Assembly: GCA_037976565.1 (NCBI GenBank)
Contig: CP137683.1
Location: 9,182,976 to 9,246,975, forward strand
From: Mesocentrotus franciscanus
Lineage: Eukaryota; Echinodermata; Echinoidea; Camarodonta; Strongylocentrotidae
Length of the DNA stretch: 64,000 nt
Reading direction: 5' to 3'
Made by a program: the position numbers and the translations under genes. Under the pieces are notes generated by a model. The model was not told the DNA's origin and made no database searches. It saw only the letters and a list, made by a program, of their open reading frames with translations. Shown here piece by piece: positions 49,631 to 60,320 of this stretch (position 1 is its first letter; every line of letters begins with the position of its first letter).

Positions 49631-49908
49631 AGGGAGTGTAGCTTGGCAAATACCGGTTAACGCCATCTACGTATTCTTTTGGCAACTGCACGTAAACGAA
49701 TGGACTTGATAACGGTAGTCAGCGACTTAATCTCTACATGGTCAGCGTTCGCAAAACAGACCGAAGTTCTCCTCACGCTTCGGTTTCGCGTATGTTGCAC
49801 GCACGTGATTGCTGCGGTCGCGTCGTCCGTAGTCGTATCGTATCATACCTGATTGGCCCCGAGTCAGGCCACGGGAAAGACACGTAGTCTCGTCAGGCTA
49901 CATTCCCT
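49631..49908. mobile_element. TTAA-flanked TIR element
   Basis: AGGGAGTGTAGCTTGGC and, on the other strand, AGGGAATGTAGCCTGAC are ~17-bp TIRs. Each is directly preceded by TTAA (49627-49630 and 49909-49912). The interior is GC-richer than its surroundings (for example GCGGTCGCGTCG), with no ORF of note. Its TIRs differ from the other TTAA family (40872). Confidence 0.75.
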
Positions 49909-50519
49909 TTAATATAACAACAACATTCAGGGTAAAGCAAATTCTTTTCCTAGTTTGATTTTAATATGACAGAATGTACCACTGAATGCGACAGAAATGC
50001 CTCCTAATAAGAATTCATTCCGCAAGCGGTCATTTTAATATACTACAATATAATAATATAAATAATTTCATATACTATTTTTCAAACCTACATGAAGCAC
50101 AGATATTCAAGGACAAGTGCAAGGAATGTCCTATACGTAACCAAGTGTTTTTGTCTTTATTATGAAATTAAGAACATGAATTGACCCAAAATATCTTGTT
50201 TTGTCTGATTTAAGCTCTAGTAGGGCTATCAGGTTGATACAGTCATCAGATAGCTTGGACTTGCCCCTAAACATGCGCTGAAACAGAAAATAAACGAGAA
50301 AAGGGAGAAAAGAAAAGTAAGGTAAAATAAAGGAAAACGAGAACAGAACAGAAAAGAAAAAACCTGAGAAAGAAAACAAAAGAAGAGAAAAGAAGAAGGA
50401 GAAAAGAAAGAAATGTTTTATCCTCGCAGCAGTCAAGAAATGCCTTCTTATCCTCAAACTTTAACCCTATTTACAGCCTCTGGATGGAAAAAGTACTTAA
50501 TAAGTGCCGTGCTGGGACC

Positions 50520-50590
50520 GAATACATAATCATCATCATCATCATCACCACCACCATCGCCACCGCCACCATCATCATTATCCCTTACAT

Positions 50591-50622
<32 letters not shown>

Positions 50623-50978
50623 CCACCACCACCATCGCAACAATCATAATCATCCCTGACATCACCACAGACACCATCATTATTACTACCATCATGGTGA
50701 TCATCATCATTATTATCCTAATCATTATCACCACCATCATGGTGATCATCATCATTATTATCCTAATCATCATGACCACCATCATCATCACAATCATAAT
50801 CATCATCATCACCACCATCGACACACCCGTCATCATCAAAATCACCATCACCACCATCATCATTATCATTACCATCATCACCATGACCATTTAATACTAC
50901 CATCAACAGCATCACCATCATTATTATCATCATCATCACCATCACGATCACCCCCACCATCATCATCATCTTCATCAT

Positions 50979-51010
<32 letters not shown>

Positions 51011-51030
51011 CCATAATCATCATCACCGCC
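50520..51030. repeat. (CAT/CAC)n trinucleotide repeat
   Basis: Long ATC/ACC runs. It includes two copies of an ATCATGGTGATCATCATC segment about 36 bp apart near 50690-50745. All open frames here are artefacts. Confidence 0.95.
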
Positions 51031-51113
51031 ATTTTGCCCTACGTTATTACACGCCATCTCATCCACGTACCTAATGCAAATTTGTACTCATCTGTTTTTC
51101 CTGTACTTTCCAG

Positions 51114-51236
51114 TAACCTCAGTCACACGAACGAGACCGACACCAGCCAAACAACAGATCCCCCAAATACAGTACACCGAACGGCCAAGGATCAGTCGGT
51201 TTTGGAGTCGGTCGGATTAGCGGTGTGACTGAGATA
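51114..51236. mobile_element. CTCAGTCACAC MITE family, copy 3
   Basis: AACCTCAGTCACACGAACGA at the left and GCGGTGTGACTGAGATATT at the right are inverted. The core differs from copies 1 and 2 but keeps GACCGACACC-like and GGAGTCGGTCGG elements. Confidence 0.75.
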
Positions 51237-51775
51237 TTATCATCACTTTTAACTTTAAATGAGGTAAATGCTTGAGTGAAGTGGCGTCTTTTGCTGACCG
51301 GTATTATCAGACATTCAATGATGATCTCCTATAGAGATGCCCTTCACTTTTAGCGGAAGCTTCGTAATGATAATGGGACAGAGGCGATGGCCAAAGTTAA
51401 ACAATATAAAAATGTCCTTGGCATAAAAGCGCCAATAAATTATACCTGGGAAGTCGAGATGCAAACCGGCGCCGCATGCCACTTTGCCTTCTAATGGCAT
51501 ACAACGCATTAGCGGTGACCATTATCGTAATCGTTATTGCAAATGTAGTTATTTCGGCCCATTTCAAATTTAATGAGCAGTGTTTGGTGAAAAAGCCGAA
51601 GCGGTACAAAAAGCATTTTCTGTACTTACTTTTCTTTTTTATACAAACGTATCAAACCAGTTCCATATGCTTAGTGTTCTATTCATGTATACATATATAT
51701 GCATTTCAGAAAAGAATCATGTTTAGTGAATGTTGATTTATCAATCTACATGTATTTTAGTGTATATGTTTCACT

Positions 51776-52373
51776 GAGGATGGCAAGTCTGCGAAAGAGG
51801 TCAACTTGCGCTCAGCATTGGCAAGAGCTGCCTTCTTTCAACGACAAGATATCCCGATAAGCATGTCAGCCACAATATTGACCTTAGTTTGAGAAAGCGT
51901 CTTGTGAAGTCTCTAGTATAGAGTGAACTGGTGTATGGGGCAGAGACGTGGACACTCGCCAGGAAGGACATTCAGCGATTGGAGGCGGTCGAAATGTGGT
52001 GCTGGCGTAAATTACTAGGTGTGTCTTGGAGGGACAGAGTTTCGAATGAAGAGGTGTTGCATCGAGCTCAAGTAAAAGCGGGTGCTGCTTCAAACGATCA
52101 GAAAGAGGCAGAAGAAATGGCTTGGACACATAATGCGGCATGATGACGGCTTGATGATCAGAGTCATAGAAGGTCGTCTATATGGAAAGAAGATGAGGGG
52201 AGGACCTCGTAAAGGCTTTCTAGATGATTTAATCGCAGAATGTGGGGGCAACAGGATATGAAATGCTGAAACGGATGGCTAAAGAACGATGTACTTGAAG
52301 AGACACTTGATGTAGAATTCTGATTGGGTCACTGAACCTGTCATAAACTGACAGATCCCTACTGATGATGATG
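51776..52373 (+). pseudogene. Non-LTR retrotransposon ORF2 C-terminus, decayed
   Basis: Four frame segments read as the end of a LINE polymerase protein. First comes DGKSAKEVNLRSALARAAFF (51779-51838). A second frame has LRKRLVKSLV, an in-frame TAG at 51919 where Trp is usual, then YGAETWTLARKDIQRLEAVE and MWCWRKLLGVSWRDRVSNEE, to about 52083. A +1 shift gives LLQTIRKRQKKWLGHIMRHD and IRVIEGRLYGKK (52085-52261). A last shift gives YEMLKRMAKE and stop at 52298. Motifs such as YGAETWTL, MWCWR, WLGHIMRHD and LDDL are typical of LINE reverse-transcriptase C-termini (RTE/L1-like). A GATGATGAT tail at 52363-52373 is RTE-like. No RT catalytic core remains, so this is a 5'-truncated, dead copy. Confidence 0.85.
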
Positions 52374-52399
52374 TATCTTATTGATCATATAAACGTTTA

Positions 52400-52665
52400 T
52401 TTATCTAATTAGTTAGTTTGTTTGTTAGATATGTATTTATTTGTTTACCTAGTTAACTATTAATCTATTTATTTATTCATTTTGTTTATTCATTTATTAT
52501 CTATTTATTTATCTATCCATTCGTTTTGCAATATATGTATTCATTTATTTATTCATTCATTAATGCATTCATTAATTTATTTACTTACTTATTCATTCAT
52601 TAATTTATGTATCTATCTAGTTATCTATCTATTTCATCCATCCATGCATGTATTCATTCACTTAC
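52400..52665. repeat. (TTTA/TTCA/ATCT)n tetranucleotide repeat
   Basis: Degenerate TTTA, TTCA and ATCT tetramers directly following the retrotransposon relic. Confidence 0.85.
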
Positions 52666-52757
52666 ATGTATCCAATTACTAGGACCTGATACAATATCAT
52701 GTTTAAAAGGTTTTTGTGTATTATGCATTTACTATATTGTTTGCTGATTTATCCCGT

Positions 52758-52940
52758 GTTACAAAAGAAATGATGCCGTAAAACTGTTGTGTTTTTTGTC
52801 TGTATTTTTTTTTTATTACGTAAAGTTCTGTATCTTATAACAAAGAGCTCAGTGAATACGCCCAAGTCCTTCGTTGCGCGCAGTTGCCATTCATTAAACT
52901 TTTTTTTGCGGCGGTTTATCGCGCCTTATCTGAACAAGCC
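52758..52940. mobile_element. TTAA-type MITE family, copy 3
   Basis: The right end is well preserved (GCGGCGGTTTATCGCGCCTT, ATCTGAACAAGCC, then TTAA at 52941-52944). The left end is eroded (AAATGATGCCGTAAAACTG). The interior GAATACGCCCAAGTCCTTCG aligns, on the minus strand, with 40945-40980. Confidence 0.7.
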
Positions 52941-53009
52941 TTAATAAGAATTTTCCAATAATTTGTTATTATAAGATCTTAAAATTTAAACCAAGAGAAC
53001 CCTATTCAC

Positions 53010-53100
53010 GTTCACAAGGCAGTATACACAAAGAAACATAGAAACAAAAAGGGGCAGATTTTAGCCATGAAATAAAGCCCCCCCCCCCTTCGAACGTGAT
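53010..53100 (+). repeat. Direct duplicate flanking a MITE, left copy
   Basis: Segments around GGGGCAGATTTTAGCCATGA and a poly-C then TTCGA resemble GAGGGCAGCTTTTTGCCATG and a poly-C then CCTTCGA at 53520-53610. Confidence 0.45.
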
Positions 53101-53182
53101 TCCATTCAAGTTGGTTTGTTTATCTTATTATACAGCATTATATCTAAATGCCATATGCTTTGTATAAAATTCTAAACATAGA

Positions 53183-53501
53183 GGCTGGTATTCTCGAAAG
53201 CGGACTAACTTTAGTCCATGGTTTAGTCCTCCGACTAAGTATGGAATGACAAGTGTCCATATGAATATGTTTTTGAATAATTGAATCTGTCACTAAATTA
53301 AAATAAAATGTTTTCATTAAAGTGATATTGTAGTAACAAAGTCAATTACAACGATATAACTATGGAATAATTATGTTATCATTGTAATTTAGTGACATAT
53401 CAAATTATTCAAAAATATATTCATATGGACACTAGGCATTTCATACTTAGTCGGAATATTAAACATGGACTAAAGTTAGTACGATTTCGAGAATACCACC
53501 C
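53183..53501. mobile_element. MITE, ~120-bp TIRs
   Basis: GGCTGGTATTCTCGAAAGCG at the left and TTTCGAGAATACCACCC at the right. The inverted similarity continues through ACTAACTTTAGTCCATG, CGACTAAGTATG, GTGTCCATATGAATAT and TGTCACTAAATTA. The centre is AT-rich. There is no transposase. Confidence 0.9.
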
Positions 53502-53666
53502 AGAAAGCTCATATGCGCTTGCATGTTTATTCACGAAAAACTGTAACAACAAGAGGGCAGCTTTTTGCCATGAAACATATCAGCCCCCCCCCTCCTTCGA
53601 CCCAGGAATATGACGTTTAGAATTTACAAGATCAATGTCTGGATGGTTACCCCCCTTCCCCCAAAA

Positions 53667-53667
<1 letters not shown>

Positions 53668-53698
<31 letters not shown>

Positions 53699-53700
53699 CA
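53668..53700. repeat. (AAAAC)n microsatellite
   Basis: About six AAAAC units. Confidence 0.9.
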
Positions 53701-54637
53701 GGTGTTCTCTTACTCCCAGAGGGGCGTTGATGTATGGATTCATTCCAAACGGGATTAAGATTGATTTAAGAGGAATATAAATCTATATATGACCTCGTAC
53801 TGAGTGAGGTCAACTGTATGCGCCTTCAAGCAAACGGGTACACCGAGATTTCTCCGATGAGTGCCTCAAGGGGATGGCATATTTTCCATCCATTTCCCGT
53901 TCATTATGCAAGATAATATATCTTTGTGCGTATTATTTTTTTTTAATGTTATTGATTTTGGCCCATCTGTCATAAAGTTCGAAGTTCAAAGCACAAAGTT
54001 TATTCCATCATTTTCATACAAGTACAACAATACATAAAATGCATCAAGTAAAATATTTGAAACAAAATACATTTCATGTTAATATTAAAGGCGGATAAGG
54101 AGACTATTTTTCTTTCGGTCAATTCAACAAAGACTTTCTACAGACTTGCAATATGACTTGTGATATCGATATCAAATCTAACAAGAGTCTGTCTAAAATG
54201 TAGAGCGGAAGCTGAATGAATAAGCACCTTTATTTTATATGATGATTGCAGGATGTTAAAGAAACACATGTTTCTTTTTATATTCTAACTACTTCTTTTA
54301 ATGACTACTCCTTGTGATTCTTTTTCTACCTTGTAATTTCAACAAAGATGTTATGCTCAGACTGCTTACTTCGTAATCTTATGCTTTTTTGCCTCTCGCT
54401 ACTCGAGTTCTATAATTGATGGCACTGCTTTTTGCATTAAGTCGAGTAAATTCGTACTCCATCGCTCCTGGCAAAAGGAGTTCTTAAAGTTCCTCCAAGT
54501 TCATTCCTCATCCCTGATCTGTATCATATGTCAGAGGAGATATATCTTGATCGGAATATGACCGGATTGGCTTAGTTTCTAATCTTCCCTCCAGAGATAT
54601 GGAAATGCAGACAGTGCGCGGGATTTAATTGCTCGCC

Positions 54638-54638
54638 G

Positions 54639-54673
<35 letters not shown>

Positions 54674-54922
54674 TTTTCTCTGTCTGTCTCTCTCTCTCTT
54701 ATTCTTGTTTTTCCTCCCTTCTACGTTTTAATGCGACCTTTCCCTTTATCTCTGTCAGTCTCTCTTTCTCTTTCCCTTTCTTTCTCATCTTTCTATCTAT
54801 CCTTCCTTCTTCTTTTCTCTCACTCTTTGAATAATGCAATTTAAAACAGTGCAGTTTCTCTTTCTCTTCTCTCAGTCCGTCTCATGTTCGCATTGTTCCA
54901 TTAGACACAAACTTTCTATACA

Positions 54923-54953
<31 letters not shown>

Positions 54954-55250
54954 CCCTCTGTATATCTATCTATCTATCTATCTATCTTTCTCTCTATCTA
55001 TCGTTCTTTCTTTCTTTCTTTTTTTTCTCCAAGGAAATGGAAATGCAGACAAAGAAGACTTTAAATGCTCTACGTCCCTCTCATTTTTTATCTTCCGTCT
55101 TTCTAATGTGCTCTTCCTCTGTTTTATTATCTCCATTTCTCTGTCTCTATCTACAAGTCCCCCCACATCTCTCTCTCTCTCTATCTCTATCTATCTATCT
55201 CTCCCCCTCCCCTCTTCCCTCTCTGTCTCTTACTCTGTTTCTCTCTCACC
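54638..55250. repeat. (CT)n/(CTAT)n microsatellite cluster
   Basis: Repeated CT runs, with CTAT/TCTA tetramers at 54962-55000 and 55180-55205. All open frames here are low-complexity Ser/Leu artefacts. Confidence 0.95.
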
Positions 55251-55449
55251 CCGCGAGTTGTTGTCTTCTTTCTTCTCTTCAACATCCACCAGTCTTCTTA
55301 CATTGCTATCAAATCGTCTTCCGATGACATCATTACACTGTTCAGAATATTTCGTTGTTTTTCAATCTGTCAGTCTCAAATTTGAAATCTGTCAATTTGC
55401 TCCCTTTATCGTTTACCATACTCTTTTTAATGACTATTCCTTTTATAAG

Positions 55450-56940
55450 TTCTACACTTAATCTCACAGAATTAATTTTTGACATTTGAGGAAAAGGGTA
55501 AATTATTATACTTGTAGAACATGGGACAAGTGGGGAAAGAAGGAAGGGGAAGAAACATAGAGAGGGGGAGAGAGTGGGAGGCGAGATGTTGCAACATGTC
55601 ATAAAGCACAATCACACGACGAATGAAAACCACGATCGGCTCCTCAACACTAGATGGCAGCATTTCACTAACTGATGGAAAGACATCAATTTACACTGAC
55701 CATTGTTTCTTTCTGATTCCCTTACTTAATTAATAATTTTCAAGTAACATTATTCCCAATGTATGTTTTGTTAAAGATAGAATGGGAGTGAAGAAAAAGC
55801 AAGAGGATAAGGACGGTGAGGAGAAGATAGTGATGATGAAAATTAAAATAAAGAAGTGAAATGCTGAGGTGATTTAGAAGATGACGAGGATGTAAAAAGC
55901 CATGTACGAGAATTTTTTGGAAGGAGTATCGCCTATCATGACCCAAAGATGACTGTCACCGATTACAAGTTGATCGACTTATATAATTTAAATAATCTCT
56001 ATGTAATTGTATAGCGCCACCTTGTGGTCACTGATTTGGATGAAAGTTGGCACCAGATTCGATACGCCAGAACACCACAACCTACGATTTCTTGTTGCAT
56101 CCTGGCAAACTAAGTAGTATTTGTCTCATGTAAGAAGGCACCAAGGAGGTTAGGTAATAGCCATTTTAGTTTTGATATCTTAGAAAAGACTAAGCGATGA
56201 AATTTAAAGGTTTTTATTCCTACATTTTTGCATGTATGTATACCGTGTATTGTACACATATCATTTGTATACAGTTGTATCAATGAATGCTTTTGATATT
56301 CATGTTATAAGTTAAACTGTACAAACAGATGCATTACACGCAGTGTTTGCTTAATTGATTTAATATAAAGAGGAAGAAAGACAAATGGCTCATTGATATG
56401 TAGGATAATTAGGATGATTGCATTTATTGATATAATGTACATTTCCTTTGATACATTTGTACAGAAAAGAATGATTCATATTACACTGCATGTATTACTG
56501 TATCAAGAATGATTTATTTAGCATCCTTTCCATTTGCTTATTTGTTTATACTATATTTTTTACGGAGCAACGATAATGGAGTAATAAAGAGATTAAGCTT
56601 CATGAAAGGCTACAGAAGTTCTCAAGTGAATAAAGCAACTTCCGGTAGCAACAGTAATTAACAGAACCTAGCAATTTGTCGACGGATGCTACAATGACAA
56701 TAACAGAACAAAAGATATCAACCACTATCTTCGCATCCCAAGCGTTTCGAGCTCCCAACTACGGCCCCACCCGTCTACATTGACGGCACACAATGTGTGC
56801 ACATTCTCCACCCCCTTTGGAGCATTCCAGCCAGGCACCGTTTTGTAGGTGTGCACAAATGATCAAACCACATTAATTGTCATATGCTACCATTTACCGA
56901 TTTAATGCCTGGGAAAAGAGAGGCTATTAAACTATTTTGT
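55450..56940. other. No supported gene
   Basis: AT-rich, mixed sequence without recognised elements. It includes an ordinary-looking stretch at 56020-56110 (TGGATGAAAGTTGGCACCAG) whose style resembles satellite units elsewhere, but only one copy is present. Confidence 0.35.
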
Positions 56941-56952
56941 TTTAGGACAGTA

Positions 56953-57024
56953 GTGTGGTGCCAGGGGTCGAACCCATGCCCTTCGCATTTCCGGTCAATT
57001 GATTGAACCCCTCGACTACCACAC
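56953..57024 (-). mobile_element. tRNA-like fossil or SINE head, minus strand
   Basis: Exactly 72 nt with a perfect 7-bp acceptor-like stem (GTGTGGT at one end, ACCACAC at the other), a D-stem-like TCGA/TTGA pair and a TGGGTTCGACCCC B box. The anticodon and T stems do not pair well, so a functional tRNA is unlikely. It may be the head of a SINE whose body continues toward 56850. Confidence 0.5.
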
Positions 57025-57049
57025 ACCTGTAACATGAAGATAGATAAAG

Positions 57050-57241
57050 GAAGAGGGAGAGAGGGAGAGAGATAGAGAGGGAGTGGGGAGAGAGAGAGAG
57101 AGAGAGATAAAGATAAAGAGAGAGTGATAGATAGATATATAGATAAATAGAGAGAAATGCGGCAGAAAGTGATAGAACCAGCAGCTCAAAGTTAGTGTTT
57201 TTCTCTTTCCCTCTCTCCTTCTCTCGTACCTCTTTCTTCTT

Positions 57242-57275
<34 letters not shown>
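57050..57275. repeat. (GA)n followed by (CT)n
   Basis: GA tracts at 57050-57160 are followed by CT tracts at 57200-57275, a complementary pair able to form a long hairpin. Confidence 0.9.
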
Positions 57276-57276
<1 letters not shown>

Positions 57277-58205
57277 TTTAGATTACATAGTCAATTTGTT
57301 CAATTAACCTTTCTTTCTGAAATCAAAAGAAAAACCGAACGGCGATGATTTTCTTTTTAAACAAAAATAATGTAATGAAAGAAAACGAGAGAAAGAAGTG
57401 GTATAAAAGCTTTCGGCGACATTCGCATAGGCGTAAATGTTAACGGTTGATTGCCTCATTTAGATAAATTAAGATGATGAAAGAAACAGTGATTCTCGCA
57501 CCGCGTCTGTTGTCTTGACAATTAAAAGAAATTCCCTTTTTTAATATTGATAAAAAGAGAATACATCGAATAGCGTGTCCTTTTTTTTTGGCGCCCATTT
57601 TTGATATTAGTGCAATCAATAAAAAAAGCAGGGCAGTTATTTGATTTTAGTCATGCTCTGTATTTCTGGGTTAATGAAACTTAATTTGTGCACTCAGATA
57701 CGTCACGTCACTCCACAATATTAGTCTATTTTGTCGATGGCGATTCTACGACCATTGATTGACAATAAAAGTATCCAATATAAATTTCAGCGTCGCATGT
57801 GGACTTCAAAGAATATTGTCGGTGGACATTCACAGCAACCCACTTAGATTTCTGTTTTGATTATTTTCAGCATGTAAACGCTGCTGTAGACTTAAAAGAC
57901 GTACGTAGCACAGATATAACGTCACTATTTTTGTTTGTGTATCCTTGGAAACCACTGGGTTGTTTTTTATGAATTGGGGGTATACGACCTAGTCGATATT
58001 TGTTTTGTTTCTTGAAATAGGCCTACGTGTTGTTCATGTCCTGATTGTTTATAAATAAAGCGATTATTTGTGAGCAACGGGAAATTCCCGAAATCGAAAA
58101 AGAAATGAATGAATAAGCGATGGATTCGCTTTTTTGCCCAAGAAGCTTCATACATATCCATAATGCTACACCAGAAACTCACATAAATTACATTCTATAT
58201 TCTTT

Positions 58206-58634
58206 AAAACTACAAAGGACAAAAAAGTGTGAGGTACTGAGGCCAAGTCCTATGGAATGGATTAACCGATGACATTAAAAACTCTGTAACACTCCAAAGC
58301 TTTAAAACAAAATTAAAAAAACTCTCTTCGTAGCTCAGTAATGGTAATACATGTATTCCTATTACCGCCCCCCCCCCCCTCCATTTGTTCTACTATGTTT
58401 ACAATGTGATATGATTATTTGGGGGATTAGCTCTGACAAGCAACTTTGCTTTTGTTTTCTCCCCTCTGCATACTGGTTTATCATCCTATTCCCCCTAATT
58501 GTCTCTTAGGCCTATTTGTTTTTCTTGTTATGTATGTATTTCTTTTTATTTTATTATGTACATTATTTTTTATGTGCATGTTTTGTATTTTTGAACTGAA
58601 ATGTGGAAAATAAGTGAAATGAACTGAATGAAAT
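58206..58634 (+). pseudogene. CR1/L2-like non-LTR retrotransposon 3' end
   Basis: The frame from 58208 reads GQKSVRY, an in-frame TGA at 58238, then GQVLWNGLTDDIKNSVTLQS and FKTKLKKLSS, with stop at 58331-58333. The order G-x-x-S-x-RY, LWN-x-L, a short gap, S-L-x-S-F-K-x-K-L-K-K is the usual C-terminal tail of jockey/CR1/L2-type LINE polymerase proteins. Only the last ~40 codons and a ~300-bp 3' UTR remain. The UTR ends in TGAA-type short repeats (58613-58634), as these elements often do. It is 5'-truncated and inactive. Confidence 0.75.
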
Positions 58635-59280
58635 ATCCCTTGGTTATTAATTTGGACATTAATCTACATTTTCTACTCTCCACCCAGGCGATGTCAATGA
58701 ATACCTGGTAAGAAGAAATTCCTTTAATACAAGAGCGCTCTATCAGGTTAGCTCGGCTAATGCCAGGATAATAATAGTACAGCTCTTAGAAATATTAGTA
58801 TTATGTGCATGTAAATGTTATTATATTTTTTTCATTACTAATTTATTTGTTGTTATATTCGGGCAGTGGTACCGTATATAAACTTATTCTGCGTATATTT
58901 GTATCGAAAAATGAAATTATGACCGCAGTAAAATGTTTTTGTTTTCTCGCTCGCTCGATTCGTTTTTTAAATTCCAAAACAGGGCGATACCTGGCAACGA
59001 GATGACCGAATATTCTCATAATCGGGTATCGAGGTTCCCGAATATATATTTTATCATACAGATGACAAAATGTTGTTTTGCCATAATAAAAAGTCTCGTT
59101 TTTGCTCGCTCGCAAAAATTTGGGAACCGGATACTAGTAGTGTATATTCGCGCCAATGGCGTCGGTCCCCATGGTAAGACTGATGAAAATCACATCTTCT
59201 GTGATGGATTGGGGATTGGGGTGACGCGAAAATATTTAATTCATAAAAAGTGTATCGTAGCTGGGCTGGGTTAATGTACC

Positions 59281-59434
59281 TAGCAATTGGGTTTCCAGGT
59301 TAGATTTAGGGCTAGGGTAATGGTTAGGGTAAGGGTTAGGTTTAGAGTTTGGTCCAGGTTTGAAGTTAGGAATCGGTTTAGTGTAGGAAATTACCATGGA
59401 ACAATTGTCGCAGGACAATGTGTCGTACATCCAT
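59281..59434 (+). repeat. Telomere-like tract with the conserved shoulder, copy 2
   Basis: Degenerate GGTTAGGG units (59290-59385) are followed by GGAAATTACCATGGAACAAT and GTCGCAGGACAATG, the same order as at 6537-6770. Confidence 0.75.
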
Positions 59435-59670
59435 ATACCCATACGCCACACACATCCTCACGCACACGCCTGCACCAACGCAACCCCATAAGACGGACAC
59501 GCCTACACAACACGCACACCCGTACACCACACACACACACACTCATCCACACACTCATCAACACACGCACACTCACCCATGTATGCAAACATTCTCAGCC
59601 CATGAACTCTATCATGGAGAACCATTAATATTTTCGACCTAATTCGTGTACTTTGTAACTTATATCTTTT
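59435..59670 (+). repeat. CA-rich duplicated segment, left copy
   Basis: A CAC/ACGC-rich tract ending in ATTAATATTTTCGACCTAAT and TCGTGTACTTTGTAACTTAT. The same ending occurs at 60262-60318. Confidence 0.75.
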
Positions 59671-59710
59671 TAAACCCTAGGCCTAGACCCAGTGGAATAC
59701 CAACCACTAT

Positions 59711-59966
59711 GAACATGACGGACAAAGAAAGAGGACAAAAAATACAATTCCTCATTCTACTCTCAACAATTGCTGTGGTAGACAAAGGAACATCCCTTCA
59801 CTGCTATTATGTAAAATAAGTAGAACAGGTGAATATACATGTGACACCTGTTCTACACAATTTTACATAATAGCAGTGAAGGGATGTTCCTTTGTCTACC
59901 ACAGCAAATGTTGTGGGTAGAATGAGGAACTGTATATTTTGTCCTCTTTCTTTGTCCGCCATGTTC
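59711..59966. mobile_element. 256-bp near-perfect palindrome
   Basis: Arms of 121-122 bp (59711-59831 and 59845-59966) around a 13-nt spacer. Shared blocks include GACAAAGAAAGAGGACAAAA, TGCTGTGGTAGACAAAGGAA and CATCCCTTCACTGCTATTAT. Only a handful of mismatches and single-base indels are seen. It sits between two copies of a CA-rich segment. There is no coding capacity beyond palindrome shadows. Confidence 0.9.
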
Positions 59967-59984
59967 AACTCACCATCCTCACAT

Positions 59985-60320
59985 GTACACATGCACACTC
60001 ACCCACGTGTACACACCACAATAAAAAGCACCCACACATACGCGTACATACCACAATATAATACACTTATACGCACGCACACCCTCACGCATGCACACAC
60101 GCGCATGGCACTCACTCAATACACACGCACACGTCCGCACCAACGCACCCCTTATATGTACACGCCTACACACTCACGCACACCCACGCATGCACACACA
60201 TATGCACATACGCACACTGTCCTATTGTAAACTAAAATTCTCATCCAACGGAATCTGTCATACCATCAATATTTTCGACCTAATTCGTGTTTATGTGTAC
60301 ATTGCAACTTATATATATAT
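59985..60320 (+). repeat. CA-rich duplicated segment, right copy
   Basis: CAC/ACGC-rich tract ending in ATCAATATTTTCGACCTAAT and GCAACTTATAT, matching 59435-59670. Offset is about 640 bp at the shared end. Confidence 0.75.

Noticed and set aside
59287..59628. 113-codon Arg/Val-rich frame
   Set aside because: Translation of the telomere-like GGTTAG repeats and the CA-rich tract.
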